This document shows positions 31,861-43,614 of a stretch of DNA of 64,000 bases, one piece after another. Position 1 is the first letter of the stretch. Each line of letters opens with the position of its first letter. The notes under the pieces are model-generated. The model saw only the letters and a program-made list of their open reading frames with translations. It did not search any database and was not told the DNA's origin. The stretch covers positions 2,725,368-2,789,367 of the forward strand of contig CAMZMU010000049.1 in the NCBI GenBank assembly GCA_947311845.1, written 5' to 3'. Made by a program: the position numbers and the translations under genes. Source of the stretch: Poa pratensis (taxonomy: Eukaryota > Streptophyta > Magnoliopsida > Poales > Poaceae).

Positions 31861-33260
31861 TTGTCCCTTGGCTTGTACCTTAATAGATAGATCTTGGTTG
31901 GATCGTGTAGGACAAATTTTTTCCACACATGAATCCCTACATCATCAAGTAAAGGTCGGATTTCAGGATTGAAAGAGACCATAAAGGGCAATTTGTAGAA
32001 TCACTTACACAAGATCCTCATGTAGAGTGGTTGTTCTTGCTGATTCAAGAGATTGTGAAGATAGGCCTTCCTGATAGTGGTGTCAACCACAACAGTAACC
32101 TTGCCGGATGTTCAAAGAGGCCAATGTCACAACCTTGAGGAACACCAACCATCATTGCTGCTTGAGATTCAGCTTTGGTTCGGTGAGATGAAACTTAGAC
32201 TCATCATCTCTGAACATAAAGTTTGCAACGATTACCACCGAGGTAAGGTTGCTAGATTCTCAAGATAAGGACTACAATGTCAAGCTCCAATAGATGAGCG
32301 AGGTTGCGAAACCCATGTATTAGCAACTTGTCAAAAGACAACAGCACCGACATGAATTACTTGCAACGAAACACCACTGAGTCCTTGTTGGGCTTCTTCT
32401 CTTTCTCGCATCAAAGAAGATAATGAAGTTCATGGACTTCTTCTCTTTCTTGAATAAATCAGTTAGTGGCTTGGGGTGCACAGAGGAATTATTCAATGAA
32501 ATGGAGGTAACAACCTACCATCTCAACAATAATCGTCACATGCATAACGAACTTGAGATGATTCCCGAGGAAACAAAGAAAACTATACTCGGATCCACCA
32601 CGACATCTTTCATCAATGCACATGAACGGGAGAAGGTCACTTTCAGCATCCAGAACATATACTTCATGATGACACAAAGATGGTTCTAAATATTTTCCAA
32701 CATTAGTGCCAAATGTTCTATATGAACCCCTTACAAGATGGAGAAAATAAGAATGTTATCAATGGGCTCGATGGGCTTCAACAACATGCTTATCAAGATA
32801 CTCCAAGAAGATGGACTCATATGTTGCATGAACGAGGCAAAAATATTTGTCAGACCAAAGGGCATGAAGATGTACTCAAGCGAAACAATCATGAGTAGAA
32901 ACATCATCAAGATAGTCTTTGGGACTGAGTTTGTTTTGATAATAGTCCAAATTCGAATCAACGGTCGGGATGATAGCAGATCCAAAGAGGAGTTGATATC
33001 TTCAACACGAACAAACTAGACATCCCTTTAAGAAGGAAAAAAGTCGGATATATAACTCTTGTCTTTCAACTCTCCAAGTGTCTTTCCAGCTCAACCAACT
33101 AGTTCAGGGTATCTAGCACAGCTTTTCGGAGAAAGGATCGGTTCAAAAAACTGGCTTACTCCCTAACTAGACATCACAGTCAGGTGACAACCTGAAGATA
33201 CTTCTAGAAAGACATCCAGAATATCACGAACCATCGAGAAGTCACTAAGTTTGAAAGGTG
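31861..33260 (-). pseudogene. Strongly decayed Ty3/gypsy reverse transcriptase region
   Basis: On the minus strand, 32985-32731 encodes a recognisable RT core: IRIWTIIKTNSVPKT, then EYIFMPFGLTNIFASFMQ and a degenerate (I)DNILIFS corresponding to the catalytic YxDD region, where the two aspartates are damaged. Flanking sequence is heavily mutated with many stops. It can only be an old fragment. Family assignment rests on the MPFGLTN signature. Confidence 0.6.
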
Positions 33261-33499
33261 TCTTGCTTTCAAGGAAAAACAATGTAGGGCGACACAATTT
33301 TTCCCACCGCACAACGTGGCTTAGCTGTCTGTCAAATGGTGCGCCCCGATATGAGGCAGTTTTCCAAAAAAAATCTCATGAAATTTTCCAAATTATTGGA
33401 AGTTTTTTTATAGATTTATTGAAGTTCAAATTTTCAAAAGTTAAATTATTCTAAAAGATAAAATTTGAAAAGTCAAAATTACGAAAACTGAATGTAGAA

Positions 33500-34050
33500 A
33501 TTTCAAAAGTTGAAACACCTGGAGCAGCCGCACCGTCCAACGATCAAGCACACATTACTAGCCGCTGGTCGTCCGCCTATTGCACCTAGCTCCAACGCGT
33601 AGCCACTCCCTCGCTCGGCTCCAATCTGGCCCTGCGCTACGTCGAATGGTATCCGAGCCGCCGTGTTACCGCGGAAGCACCTCGTAGCACCAATGTCGAC
33701 CTCGACCACATCCTGCACTACATGCCATGAAAAAACCTGCGGTCGCACGGGCTTTTCCTGAAAGCGTCTTACGACAACGACAATTGGGAGAAGAGAGCGA
33801 GTGGGACAGTGAGTTGGTAGGTTGGGGCGCCAAATTAGGTCATTGATTTGTAGGATTCTCAAAAGGCGGGAGCAGAAAAAACAAATGATTGTAGTGACAT
33901 GTTCTCTTAAATCGTTTAGGATTAGAAAACTTCAGAGATTTAGATGAAATAATATTTTTCTAAAATACAGTACAAACACAGACGCTCACATATATGCACA
34001 TGTAAACACTACCGGTGTGAGCATATCTGATAGGCTTGTTGACACCGATT
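33500..34050 (+). repeat. Upstream module of dehydrin 4 (copy D) with SINE tail
   Basis: This matches the modules at 1050, 11229 and 17610 (GGGAAGCACCT, ACGACAATTGGGA.AAGAGAGC, TTAGGTC.TTGATTTG). From about 33955 it is the 3' half of the SINE on the minus strand. The SINE breaks off near 34040-34050 and resumes near 52445. Confidence 0.75.
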
Positions 34051-34268
34051 TTGTCGAATGTTGAATAAAAAAAGATTTATTTACATATTTCTTGTCACCG
34101 AAAGCAGTGGTCTGATATCGACCTAAATTGCAAAATATGTACAAATATTTCATCAAAAGAAAATTTCACAACAGATAAAGAAATTAATCTTTGCTAGCCA
34201 TGGAAGCTAAAAGCGTACGAACTAGCCAACTTACATATTATTGGGCTATACTATACGGGACAAAGAAG

Positions 34269-35040
34269 CAGGGCCGGTCCATACATTTCAGAGGCCCTGG
34301 GCGAGACGATAAAATTGTGGCCCTTGTAGGCATTTTTTTTAGAATGTATCGTATTTCACAGGCAATTCAGTAATTATCAGTACATATCATAGATCAATAG
34401 TCTTTCTATAGGGACAATAAAAGACACAACACAAATTATTTATTTGTAATGATCACATATCTTACATCTGTAAGGCCGCAACACTTACATTCCATTCCCC
34501 CTTCCCATCTCTTGAATCTTCCCCGTCCTCCCTGCTCTCAGATCAAACGAATCTTTGAAGAACAGTCCTACAACAGAAGAATTGGAGATGTGAGATGGAG
34601 CCGTCAGAACAGGCGAGCCGGGCTATTTAACAGCGAATAAAAGGAGTACTGGATTAGGGGAAGGAGGGGGACGTTGAGGATGAAAAGAGAGATGATTGGG
34701 GAAGGGAATAGCACCGTTGGTTTCCATTAATCTTAGCACGGGAGCGAATTTGCAAGTGCACGGTGGAGCGGCAGCGGCGGCGCTGTTATGTGGATTGGAG
34801 AATTTGGGGAGGAGACGAGGAGGCGAGGAGACGACTCAGACGAGATTCGAGGAGAAAAATGGGTGCGACCGTGCGGGTGCAGCAACAGACTCGATCGATC
34901 CGTGAGTGCTAGACTGGGCCCAATTTTTTTCTTCTAATTGACCGTAGAGTAAATATATTGGACTAATAGCTGGGCCGGGGCCCTAGCTCCTTGGGGCCCA
35001 GGGCGGTCGCCCCGTCGCCCCGGCCTATGGGCCGGCCCTG
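34269..35040. mobile_element. hAT-like non-autonomous element
   Basis: It starts CAGGGCCGGTCCATA and ends TATGGGCCGGCCCTG, an inverted repeat in hAT style. Matching subterminal GGCCCTGGGCG / GGGGCCCAGGGCGG segments sit inside. I do not see an 8-bp flanking duplication. No transposase is present. Confidence 0.65.
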
Positions 35041-36541
35041 TCCCTGATGGAGCCGGTGCGCGCGCTCCCGCCCGGCGTCGAGCTTATGCTGCTGCTGCGC
35101 GTCTCGTGGATGCAGAGGTGTTCTGCACTCCTATTTTTCCTGGATGTGCGTCCATCAACTGCTAGCTGCTTTTTCTGGTCTCGTTCATCTTCTTGCCAGC
35201 TTCTTCATCACGCCGATGTGTCCGTGCTAGCTAGCTGTTTTTCTAGTCTTGTTCGTCTTCTTGCCGGCTCCTTCATCACGCCGATGTGCTAGCTAGCTTA
35301 ACGTCTGTATGCTGAATGTGTGTGCTAGCTATCTGAATGTGTTCATCAACTTTTGGGGTCTACAGTTTGGGTGTGCCGGATCGGACGTGTGTCCGGCACC
35401 ACCAAAGGGTGTCCGCTGTCTGCTTTAGGCGGTGCCGGACACATTTTAGATTTTTAGTTGCCGCCGGTGGAGATGCTCTTTACAAAACGAGTGTGCAGCT
35501 CTGACGCGACCATCGGACCCCCGGGTTTTCCTTGTCCGTGAACAAATCCGGTGGATGATTTTTTTTCCTGTCATTTTTTTGTTTCTTTTTCAAAAAAAAA
35601 ATCGGTTTTTGGTTCCTTTTCCAGTTCGTTTGTAAGTGTTTGTTTTTTCGAAATGTGAATATTTTTAAAATTTTAAAATTGTTTAAATCTAAAGATTGTT
35701 CAAATCTGAAAATTGTTCATATGTGAAATTTGTTCAAATTTTAAAATTATTCAAATTTTAAAATTGTTCACATGTAAAAATTGAAATTATTCCTATGTGA
35801 AATTTGTTTAAATTTGAAACTTGTTCACTTGTGTAATTTGTTCAAATTTGACAATTGTTTAGATTTGAAAAGTGTTCAGATTTTGAAAACTGTTTTAGAT
35901 TTGAAAAAATTTCACATCTTAAAAACATCAGATTTGTTTCATGATCATTCAGATTCATATTCTAACACCAACTCGATGCTGGCCCAGTGTCTTGCTTCCC
36001 TTCGCTCCACCTAACAGAGCCAAGTTTGAATCCCAACCTACACAAGTATCCTCATACCTTTTTCTCTTTCTTTGTTTTCTCCGTCGCCGCAGTTGGGCCG
36101 GCCCAATTCCTCTAAGTGCAGCGTGTGGGTATGTGCCAACTCGGACGCTAAAGGCGCCAAATAGGAGCTCGAGTGCATCTCGCTCCACCGTCACAAAAAA
36201 AAAACAAATCTCGCCCAAACGACCACCTCTCCCCTTCTATTCCTTCCACCGGCGATGAACCTCCGGCCAAAACGCATCTCCCACCGATTCCCTCGCCCCC
36301 ATTTCATACGACGCGGCGCTACGCGTTCGCTGCCCCCCGCCGGGCTCCCTCATCGTGGCAGAAGCGAGGTATCATCCTATCAGGTCTCCCATTTTCTGCT
36401 ACCACTAGAATGTGAAGTGGACCTCCGTTCTGTCTTTTCTCTCTGAAACTCTAGGACCGTTGAAAGGCAACAATGAAGCTCTTGGAAGTTCAGGAAGTAT
36501 TGCGTGAATGCAATTCAACTTTCTACGGCGTGGCTTGCATT
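35041..36541. other. No gene recognised; low-complexity tract
   Basis: 35640-35900 is a run of diverged TTTGTTCAAATTTGAAAATTG units. A short open frame at 36473 (MKLLEVQEVLRECNSTFYGV) is interrupted by the hAT element; without it the frame ends after about 10 more residues. There is no convincing gene. Confidence 0.4.
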
Positions 36542-36549
36542 GTGATAAC

Positions 36550-39500
36550 CAGGGGTGGAGCCAGGATTCGGACATGGGGGGGGGGGGGGGGGGGCGAAAA
36601 GTCGACGACCATCAAAGTGAATAAACATCATAATATAATAAGTCACAAAATATATTGTAGAAAACCCATATAAATATTCGAATATATATGTTTGATGTTT
36701 AGAAAGAAAATTACATGTCTATTAGCTTAAACTCCGCTTTACGACCACCGGTGTCGAATAACTCTATAATCTCATCAGAACTAATCTTTGCAGCTATTTC
36801 CTTACCAATGTAAAGAATCATATAATTCTGAAGATAATCATCTCCCATTCTATTTCGAAGACGTGTCTTGATGAGTTTCATGGCCGAGAAAGCTCGCTCG
36901 GTGGTTGCAGTTGACACCGGAAGAGTTATGACCAACCGCAGTAATCTATCAACCATTGAGTATATAGCAGCTTTACCTGTTTTATATAGTCCAACTGTCA
37001 AATCAGCAAGTGAAGACAAGCATTTTAGCTCTGGATTATTGCAAACATCCAACTGAAAATGGGGAAGCTGCGACTCAAGCTGAGCCCTTTCTTGACTAGA
37101 AAAATCCTCAGGATAAAACTTCTCAACCAGCGTACATATTTTTGAGATGTCAAAAGAATCATGCCTTGGATCCAAGATGCACAAAGTCTCAAGAGTTCTG
37201 TACTTTGAATACCAAAGCGATCATTTATCTCAACCAATTGCTGATCTATAGCAACATTGAACACATCTGCTTTGTAATGATGTAGTGTTGTTGTGTTATC
37301 ATGCTTGTTGCGAGACCTTGTCACATCAACATACCTACAAGTTGCAATATATATTAATACTAGAGTTAAGCAAGTATAACAATATATATTCTAACTTTTA
37401 GAGATACAAGGAGAGGGGCATTACTTGCGATTCAAATCCGGGACCTCAATGTCATGCTTCAAACAGAAAGTCTGAACCTCCTCTAGAAGAGATTCCCAAC
37501 CATTTTCTCTTAACTTACCAAGCAGCACCTTTGTGTTCGAAACTGAATCCAACGCATTCAAAATGTCAATGGACTTCTTTTGGAGGGTTTGACATAAGAC
37601 ATCTGTGATCTTCATGATTTTCTCCATTAGATGCAAATGAACACAAAGTCAAATGACATAATTATTTTTAGAGCACCTACAGCATCTCCTCTAGAATATT
37701 TTGAGACCGAGCGGTCAGTTGCTACGCTCTGTAGGACAGCAACCGTAGCACCAAACATCTTAAGTAAACTCTGAATAGACTTGAAGTGGGAACTCCATCT
37801 AGTGTCTCCGGGTCTCTGTAAAGAACCTATCTGATTTGCTCCTCTTCCTGTATCAAGCTCACCCAACTCAATTTCACGTTCAATTTCAGCAGCTTGTTTT
37901 GCTAGTAACTCATCATTGCGTTTAGGCGACGCACTAACAACATTTATGATGAGAACAGCGTGTTGGAAAAAGTTGTGCACCTCATGTACCTCTCTTGATG
38001 CAGCAACAAGAGCCAATTGCAACTGATGAGCCATGCAGTGTACATAATAAGCATAAGGGCACTCGTTTAGAATCAGAGCTTTTAACCCATTCCATTCACC
38101 TCGCATGTTACTTGCCCCATCATATCCTTGTCCTCTTATATCTCTGATGCTCAAATTGTTGTCCCCAAGAACAGCACAAATTGCTTGTTTGAGAGTCAAC
38201 GCAGTAGTGTCACTGACATGAATGATATCAAGGAAACGCTCCTTTATGTATCCTTCCTTGTTCACAAACCGAACAACCAATGCCATCTGTTCTTTCTTTG
38301 ATTCATCTCGAGCTTCATCCACCATGATACAAAACTTGCTAGTACCAATTTCTTCTCTAATTTGCCTCTGAACCTTCCGAGCAAATAACTTCAGAATCTC
38401 TTTTTGAATAGGATGGGAGGTGTACCTCGCATTCCTTGGAGCATTATTTAGGACAACCGCATCCACCTCCTTGTTATAAAAGGCCAACAACTTTACCAAT
38501 TCAAGGAAATTACCCTGGTTTATGGATTCTTGAGATTCATCATGGCCTCTAAAAGCACAAGCTTGGAATGTTAACCACCTGTTGAAACCAACAACAACAA
38601 AATTGTTACTAACATGCTTAGTACAATAAATAATATTCTACTGTTTGGTATAGAAAAATGGTGCGTACCTAATGGAATCAATTGTAACTTTAAGCCTTAG
38701 CCTTGCATCCAAAACCCTTTTTTCGGTTGCTTGTACAATTGCCTTGTCGATGTGGGTCATACTATTTTTCAGATTATTAAAACATCGAACTGAATAATTA
38801 TGAGCTGAGTTAGAATCTTTGCCCATGTGGGTTAAAAAAGCACAATCTTTTCCATCATTCACCTTCCTCCAATTTATAAATCCCTTAACCGTGAATGTAT
38901 CTGAGCCACACCTTCCACTTGGTTTTTTTGTAAAGACGAAACAAGGCAGACAATATGCACTATGTGTGGAAAGTGAATACTCTAGCCATGGAAAATTTGT
39001 GAAATAGCTATACTGAAATCGGCGAGGACTTTTTGCTTTTCCATTAAGTGGATACACTCTCATGTGTGGCTGATAAGGACCCTCGGTAATGTAGAATCTC
39101 CGTTCTTCTTGCTTATCAAGAGGAAGTTCCCAAATCTGTTGACGCTTACCAGGATCTCTTTCAAATGTTGTGCTACCAATTCTACTTTGTTCTGAAATTA
39201 CTGTTGGTTCCACAATAATTTGATCATCAGTTTGCATATCAACTGGATTGGAACCAGGGGCCTGATTGGAACTGTCATCTACAAGAGGTTGCTCCTCCTC
39301 AGATTGTTTTGCATTTTCAGCAATAGATTCAGCAGTAATTTCAGCGCTTGAAGTTGAACCAATCCGCTTGAAAAAGAATTCCATTCCCCTTTCCTTTCTC
39401 TTCATCTTTTAGCACAACAAATTGATAAAAGACAGAAATTAATAAACTAATCCGCTGATTTGCCGAACGCCAACACACACAGCAGCAGGGAGGCGGAATT

Positions 39501-39872
39501 ACCTTCACGAGTTCAGGTGTCCCGGAGCTGGAGCAGACGGCAGAACGGCGGTCGGCGGCGACCGGCGAGCAGCGACCTGGAGACGAAGAGACAGGCAACG
39601 CGTAACTTGATCGATCAGATTGATCGCTTGCCGCTTGGTATGCCTACTCCAGTACTCCACGGTGGCCTAAGCCTGCTACGTGGGCTTGTGTGTGTATTGG
39701 GCCTGTATGCAATGTGCCAATGGTTTTTTTTCCAATGAAATAATTATTAACAATAGGCTAATTACTGACCTGCTACCTATATATGCCTAGTATTACCTAC
39801 TGAAAATTGTTTGGGGGGGGGGGGGGGGGGGGGTTCGGACCCCTGCTAGCACCCCCCCTGGATCCGCCCCTG
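36550..39872 (-). mobile_element. hAT element with 8-bp target duplication
   Basis: This 3323-bp element begins CAGGGGTGGAGCCAGGATTC and ends CCTGGATCCGCCCCTG, imperfect inverted repeats. It is flanked by a perfect 8-bp duplication, GTGATAAC (36542-36549 and 39873-39880). Close to each end is a G homopolymer on the + strand (19 G at 36576-36594 and 21 G at 39813-39833). It encodes a hAT transposase on the minus strand. Confidence 0.95.
36711..39405 (-). pseudogene. hAT transposase (TTF/DUF4371/hAT-dimerisation type), two frameshifts
   Basis: Starting from the ATG at 39405 (MKRKERGMEFFFKRIGS), it has a TTF-type zinc-finger region (YCLPCFVFTKK, GFINWRKV), then an intron at 38668-38579 with GT-AG ends that keeps the frame. 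The DUF4371 part follows with catalytic-type aspartates (FCIMVDEARDESKK, RGQGYDGASNMRG) and CMAHQLQLAL. A second intron lies near 37424-37337. The C-terminal hAT dimerisation region has LPVSTATTERAFSAMKLIKT. Two one-base shifts break it: near 37635 (FVFICI then stop, with HLMEKIMKI in another frame) and near 37185 (LRLCAS versus LDPRHDSF). Otherwise it is complete, so inactivation is recent or reflects base errors. Confidence 0.85.
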
Positions 39873-39880
39873 GTGATAAC

Positions 39881-41041
39881 CCTTAGGACCGTTCATGTTT
39901 GAACAAGTAAAGGCTTAGCATTATTTTTTAGAACAAGTAGAGTACGATGGTGAAGGGGCTGGGCGGTTTAGCATTACCTTTTTTTAACAAGTCAAGATTT
40001 TTTTACAAAAGATAAACCAAGTTAAGTTTGATTCTGTTTGTCAGAGGCAGGTCCATATTTCTTTCAGAATTTATTTAAAAACTAGTTTCTTTCAGAATTT
40101 TGGGTCTGACACGAAAAATAGCTGCCTCCCTAAGAAATTTGTTTAGCGTACATGTCAATTGAAATTTCTATACTCAAGCCAAAGAAAAATATTATTCAAG
40201 TTACGGGTGCAGATTTTGTTTAGGACATAGGCCTCCAGCAACATCAGTATCTGTCAGGTACATGTTAGCACATCTAACAAAATGCTTACGGGGGACAAGT
40301 CAGTCAAAATAGGTATAGTCTAGCAAAATTTAAGGATTCGCAACAGGACCGCTTTCATGTACCTATGAGCCGAAGTGTATTTCTCTTTCAGGACATGATG
40401 TTTTGGCTCAAGCCTCATGGGCATAGATGAAGCTATTGTGCAAAATGTATTTTTAACGCATTTCTAAATGCTAAAAAATGTAAACAAAAGTTTTGGGTGT
40501 TCATATGAAAAATGTCTATCCATACAAAAAAGTTTCGCATCAAAAAGACATTTTATGTGACCGGTATAAAAAAGAGAAAAAATGTAACGTGCAGAGGTAT
40601 TTTTGAACACGGAGATTTGTCTTTTTTACGCCGGGAGCACAAAATATTTTTTATCCCGATTTTTTTTGCACTAACATAGAATGTTTATATGTACCCCTGA
40701 AATTTTTGTTTGAAAGTTTATGACATTTTAAAATTCAGTTTTTGAGTAGTGGGTGTAGATGCACCTATGAGCAGCCGAAGTGGATTTCTCTTTCATGCAG
40801 TCCAATACAATCCATCATCGTCAACAATGTATCCACATGTGTCCGCTGACTAGTCAAGTCCAGATCGAACTTTCTTTGCCCATCCCGAGACCTAGTTGCT
40901 GCTACAGCAACGACGACATGCCGGGCAGTTAAGGATTCGCCAGTTTTCTCACCTACGGGTACCGCGTGTGCCGTGACCGAATACACATGATTGAGCTTGC
41001 CAGTCAACGAGAGCTACGCAACAAGCTAAGCTAGCTAGTAC
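39881..41041. other. No gene recognised
   Basis: A/T-rich intergenic sequence within the nested block. Open frames are short and have no recognisable domain. Confidence 0.45.
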
Positions 41042-41141
41042 CACCAGAAATACCAGCCAAGTCATTGCTTGTTGCCTCGTTCTCCTCCCTCAGATCCACT
41101 TCTCCTCACAAGAACACGAAGGGGCTCCCGAGTCCAGACCC

Positions 41142-41755
41142 ATGACGGTGGTCAGCGCTTCGGTTGGCGTGTTGGGTCCGTTGGGGGTGAAGCTCACCGG
41201 ATTGGTCGCCGGCGAGTACGGCCGCCTCAAAGGTGTTCGCCGTGAGATCGTCGCCCTCAAGCTGGAGCTATCTTTCATGCACGCTGCGGTACAAAAGTAC
41301 GCTATGCTAGAAGATCCAGATGTCCAAGTGAAGCATTGGATTTTGATGGTCAGGGAGTTGGCCTATGATATTGAGGACTACATCGATAAGTTCATTCACC
41401 GGCTCGGAAATGGCAGGTGTCAGAGCGGCTTCAAGGAGTCGTTCTGTGGGATTGCTCGTAGTCTGAAGATGCTTGGAGCTCGGCGAGGGATCGCCGACCA
41501 AATTGACGAACTGAAGGCTCGTATCAAGCAAGTGAAAGAGCTCAAGAACAGTTACAAGTTGGATGATGCTACTTGTAGCGCATCTAACCACATAGTTGTT
41601 GATCCGCGACTGTCTGCCCTTTTTGCCGAGCAAGGACACCTTGTGGGAATTGACGGTTCAAGAGATGATCTTGTCAAGTGGATGGTGGAAGAAGGAAACA
41701 ACACTACTACCAAGCATCGCACTGTATTGTCTATTGTTGGGTTCGGTGGATTATC
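41142..41755 (+). pseudogene. CC-NBS(-LRR) resistance gene fragment cut at the P-loop
   Basis: The ATG at 41142 opens an Rx-N/coiled-coil domain: GPLGVKLTGLVAGEYGRLKG, LKLELSFMHAAVQKY and the RELAYDIEDYIDKF (EDVID-like) motif near residues 75-90. The linker to NB-ARC follows (HLVGIDGSRDDLVKWMVEEG). The frame reads into the P-loop (VLSIVGFGGL) and stops matching exactly before GKTT. Nine unrelated residues and a stop follow. A normal protein of this type is about 900 residues. NLRs act in pathogen recognition; this piece lacks the nucleotide-binding site and cannot act as one. It faces the HIPP fragment about 60 bases away. Confidence 0.85.
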
Positions 41756-41818
41756 ATTCAGACACAGATCATTTCATTAGTTCCGTCGCTCGCGCGCACA
41801 CATACAGGCCGTCGCTGC

Positions 41819-42789
41819 TTAGACGGCGACCGAGGGGCGACGGTGGCAGGGACGAGGCACAGCGCGTTGAGGAGCGGAGGCAGCGCGGCGGGGAGAATGC
41901 GGCACGGTGACGACCTTCTCCTTGCCCTTGGCAATGTCTTCAACCACCACAGCCACAACTCCTGGAGCCACACACACACAAGGAAAAAACTGTCAATTTT
42001 GATTCCAAAACACAAAATTAGCAGCAGAACATACAATGAATTGGAAGAGGAGAAATGGGGAAATAGATGGTCCGAACGGAACCACACCTTTGATTTTGCG
42101 GATGCGTCGCCTGAGTTTCTTGACGCAGTCGTCGCAGTGGAGGCGGATCCTGAGCAGCACCGTCTTCTCCTGTGAAGCCAAAGCAAAATCAGAGCAGGGA
42201 CATTGTTAGTTGGTGGTCGGTGAGAGAGCAAGTGGTAGTTGCGTGGGCATGCGATTGCCTCTTGTGTACCAACCATTCTAGGAGCGGGAGCAGAGGGGTG
42301 TACATTGTGAACCGACGGCAGAGGTCGATCCATTGTCTTCGTCTCCTCTGGCGGTTGCTTCTTCTCTTTTTCCTCTTTGGGCTGGGACTGGGAGCCGATC
42401 TTATCAACCTTGTCGGCTTGGCCGCCATTGTTGGGATTCTTCTTCTGCTCCCCCCTACCACCACCCTTGTCAGGATTCTTCTTTTGCTCGTTGCCTCCAC
42501 CACCCTTATCCGGATTCTTCTTCTGCTCGCCGCTTCCTCCACCCTTGTCGGCATTCTTGTTCTGCTTGTTGCCTCCGCCGTCCTTGTCGGGATTCTTCTT
42601 CTGCTCGCTGCCTCCTCCGCCCTTGTCGGACTTCTTCTTCTGCTCGCCGACTCCTCTGCCCTTGTCGGACTTCTTCTGCTCGCCGACTCCTCTGCCCTTG
42701 TCAGACTTCTTCTGCTCGCCGACTCCTCTGCCCTTGTCGGACTTCTTCTTTTGCTCGCCGACTCCTCCGCCCTTGTCAGAATTCTTCTT
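41819..42789 (-). pseudogene. HMA-domain (HIPP-like) protein fragment without start exon
   Basis: Three minus-strand exons are visible: 42789-42274, 42169-42088 and 41961-41819, with AG/GT borders and compatible phases. The first encodes many Lys/Gly repeats of the kind EQKKNPDKGGG and EQKKSDKGRGVG. The second encodes most of a heavy-metal-associated domain, EKTVLLRIRLHCDDCVKKLR, with the metal-binding CxxC (CDDC). The third (VVAVVVEDIAKGKEKVV) finishes part of the domain, then runs into unrelated sequence and a TAA. Plant HIPPs bind metals and usually end in a CaaX isoprenylation box, which is absent. No start exon is found, although the acceptor at 42790 needs one. I therefore treat it as a captured fragment; a working gene with a distant first exon is less likely. 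Confidence 0.65.
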
Positions 42790-42937
42790 CTATACACCAA
42801 AAACAACTCGACTGAGCACACGAAAAAAAAGAAACGAAAAAAACCGTGGTCGACAAAAAATTTCAACGGCAATGCGAATTAACTTCGAATGAACACCAAG
42901 AAATGCTGACACACTACAAGAACAAACTGCAAGACCC

Positions 42938-43597
42938 TAAGTATCACTGGACCTTATTCCCTTCCCCGCTACAGTGCAGGAGGGCGATTTTTTAGCTCGC
43001 TTGTTCGTTCCACCTCGCCGTCGGCGATTCGCCGGTTCCCTCTCCCTCCGGCGGCCGCTCCGGCGGCGGGAGGGTGGGGGAACCCGGATCTCGACGTGTA
43101 TATAGTGTAGGTTCGAGTAGGCTTCCAGCCGGCGGCGTTGTGGAGATGGCGGCGCGGTCGGAGTGGAGTTTTGGGGCGGTGGTCGTCCTCCTCGGTGGTG
43201 GGGCTCCCTGGAGTTCCGCCGCGGATCGGCTGCCTTGTCCACGCTCGCAGTTCTTCGGAGCTGCTGTGCGTGCTCTTCCCTCACCGGAGTCCGAGGTGCG
43301 GCGGATCCGGACGGTTCAAGAAGATGAAGGAGTTGGTGGTGGTGAGCAAGACGATGGCGTCGGCGGAGCAAGGTGGAGGCTCTCCGGAGCCGAGGTTCGA
43401 CGACCTGCCGTCTGCAGAGGGGCTTCTCCCGATCCAAGGTTTGAGTGGAGCAGCAGCGGCGGCGCGCCATCGGCACGTCTTGGTCGTCGTCGGCGGCGTC
43501 GAGTTCCAGAAGGACTCTCTTGTAATTTTACCTTTGTTCTGGATCGTTCTGTAAGAATCTTGCTCTAATATTATAAGCTCTTTCCCGCAAAAAAACA
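42938..43597 (+). mobile_element. Retro-insertion with 17-bp target duplication and A-rich tail
   Basis: AACAAACTGCAAGACCC occurs at 42921-42937 and again at 43598-43614. The 660 bp between ends GCTCTTTCCCGC followed by an A-rich stretch, as after LINE-mediated reverse transcription. Inside is a GC-rich frame, including KKMKELVVVSKTMASAEQGG (from about 43320) and RHRHVLVVVGGVEFQKDSLV, ending at about 43554. I do not recognise a protein. It may be a processed gene copy or a 5'-truncated LINE. Confidence 0.75.
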
Positions 43598-43614
43598 AAC
43601 AAACTGCAAGACCC

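Noticed and set aside
42172..42892. Leucine-rich and serine/cysteine-rich plus-strand frames opposite the HIPP fragment
   Set aside because: They are antisense readings of the Lys/Gly-rich repeats; the minus-strand frame has splice sites and an HMA domain.
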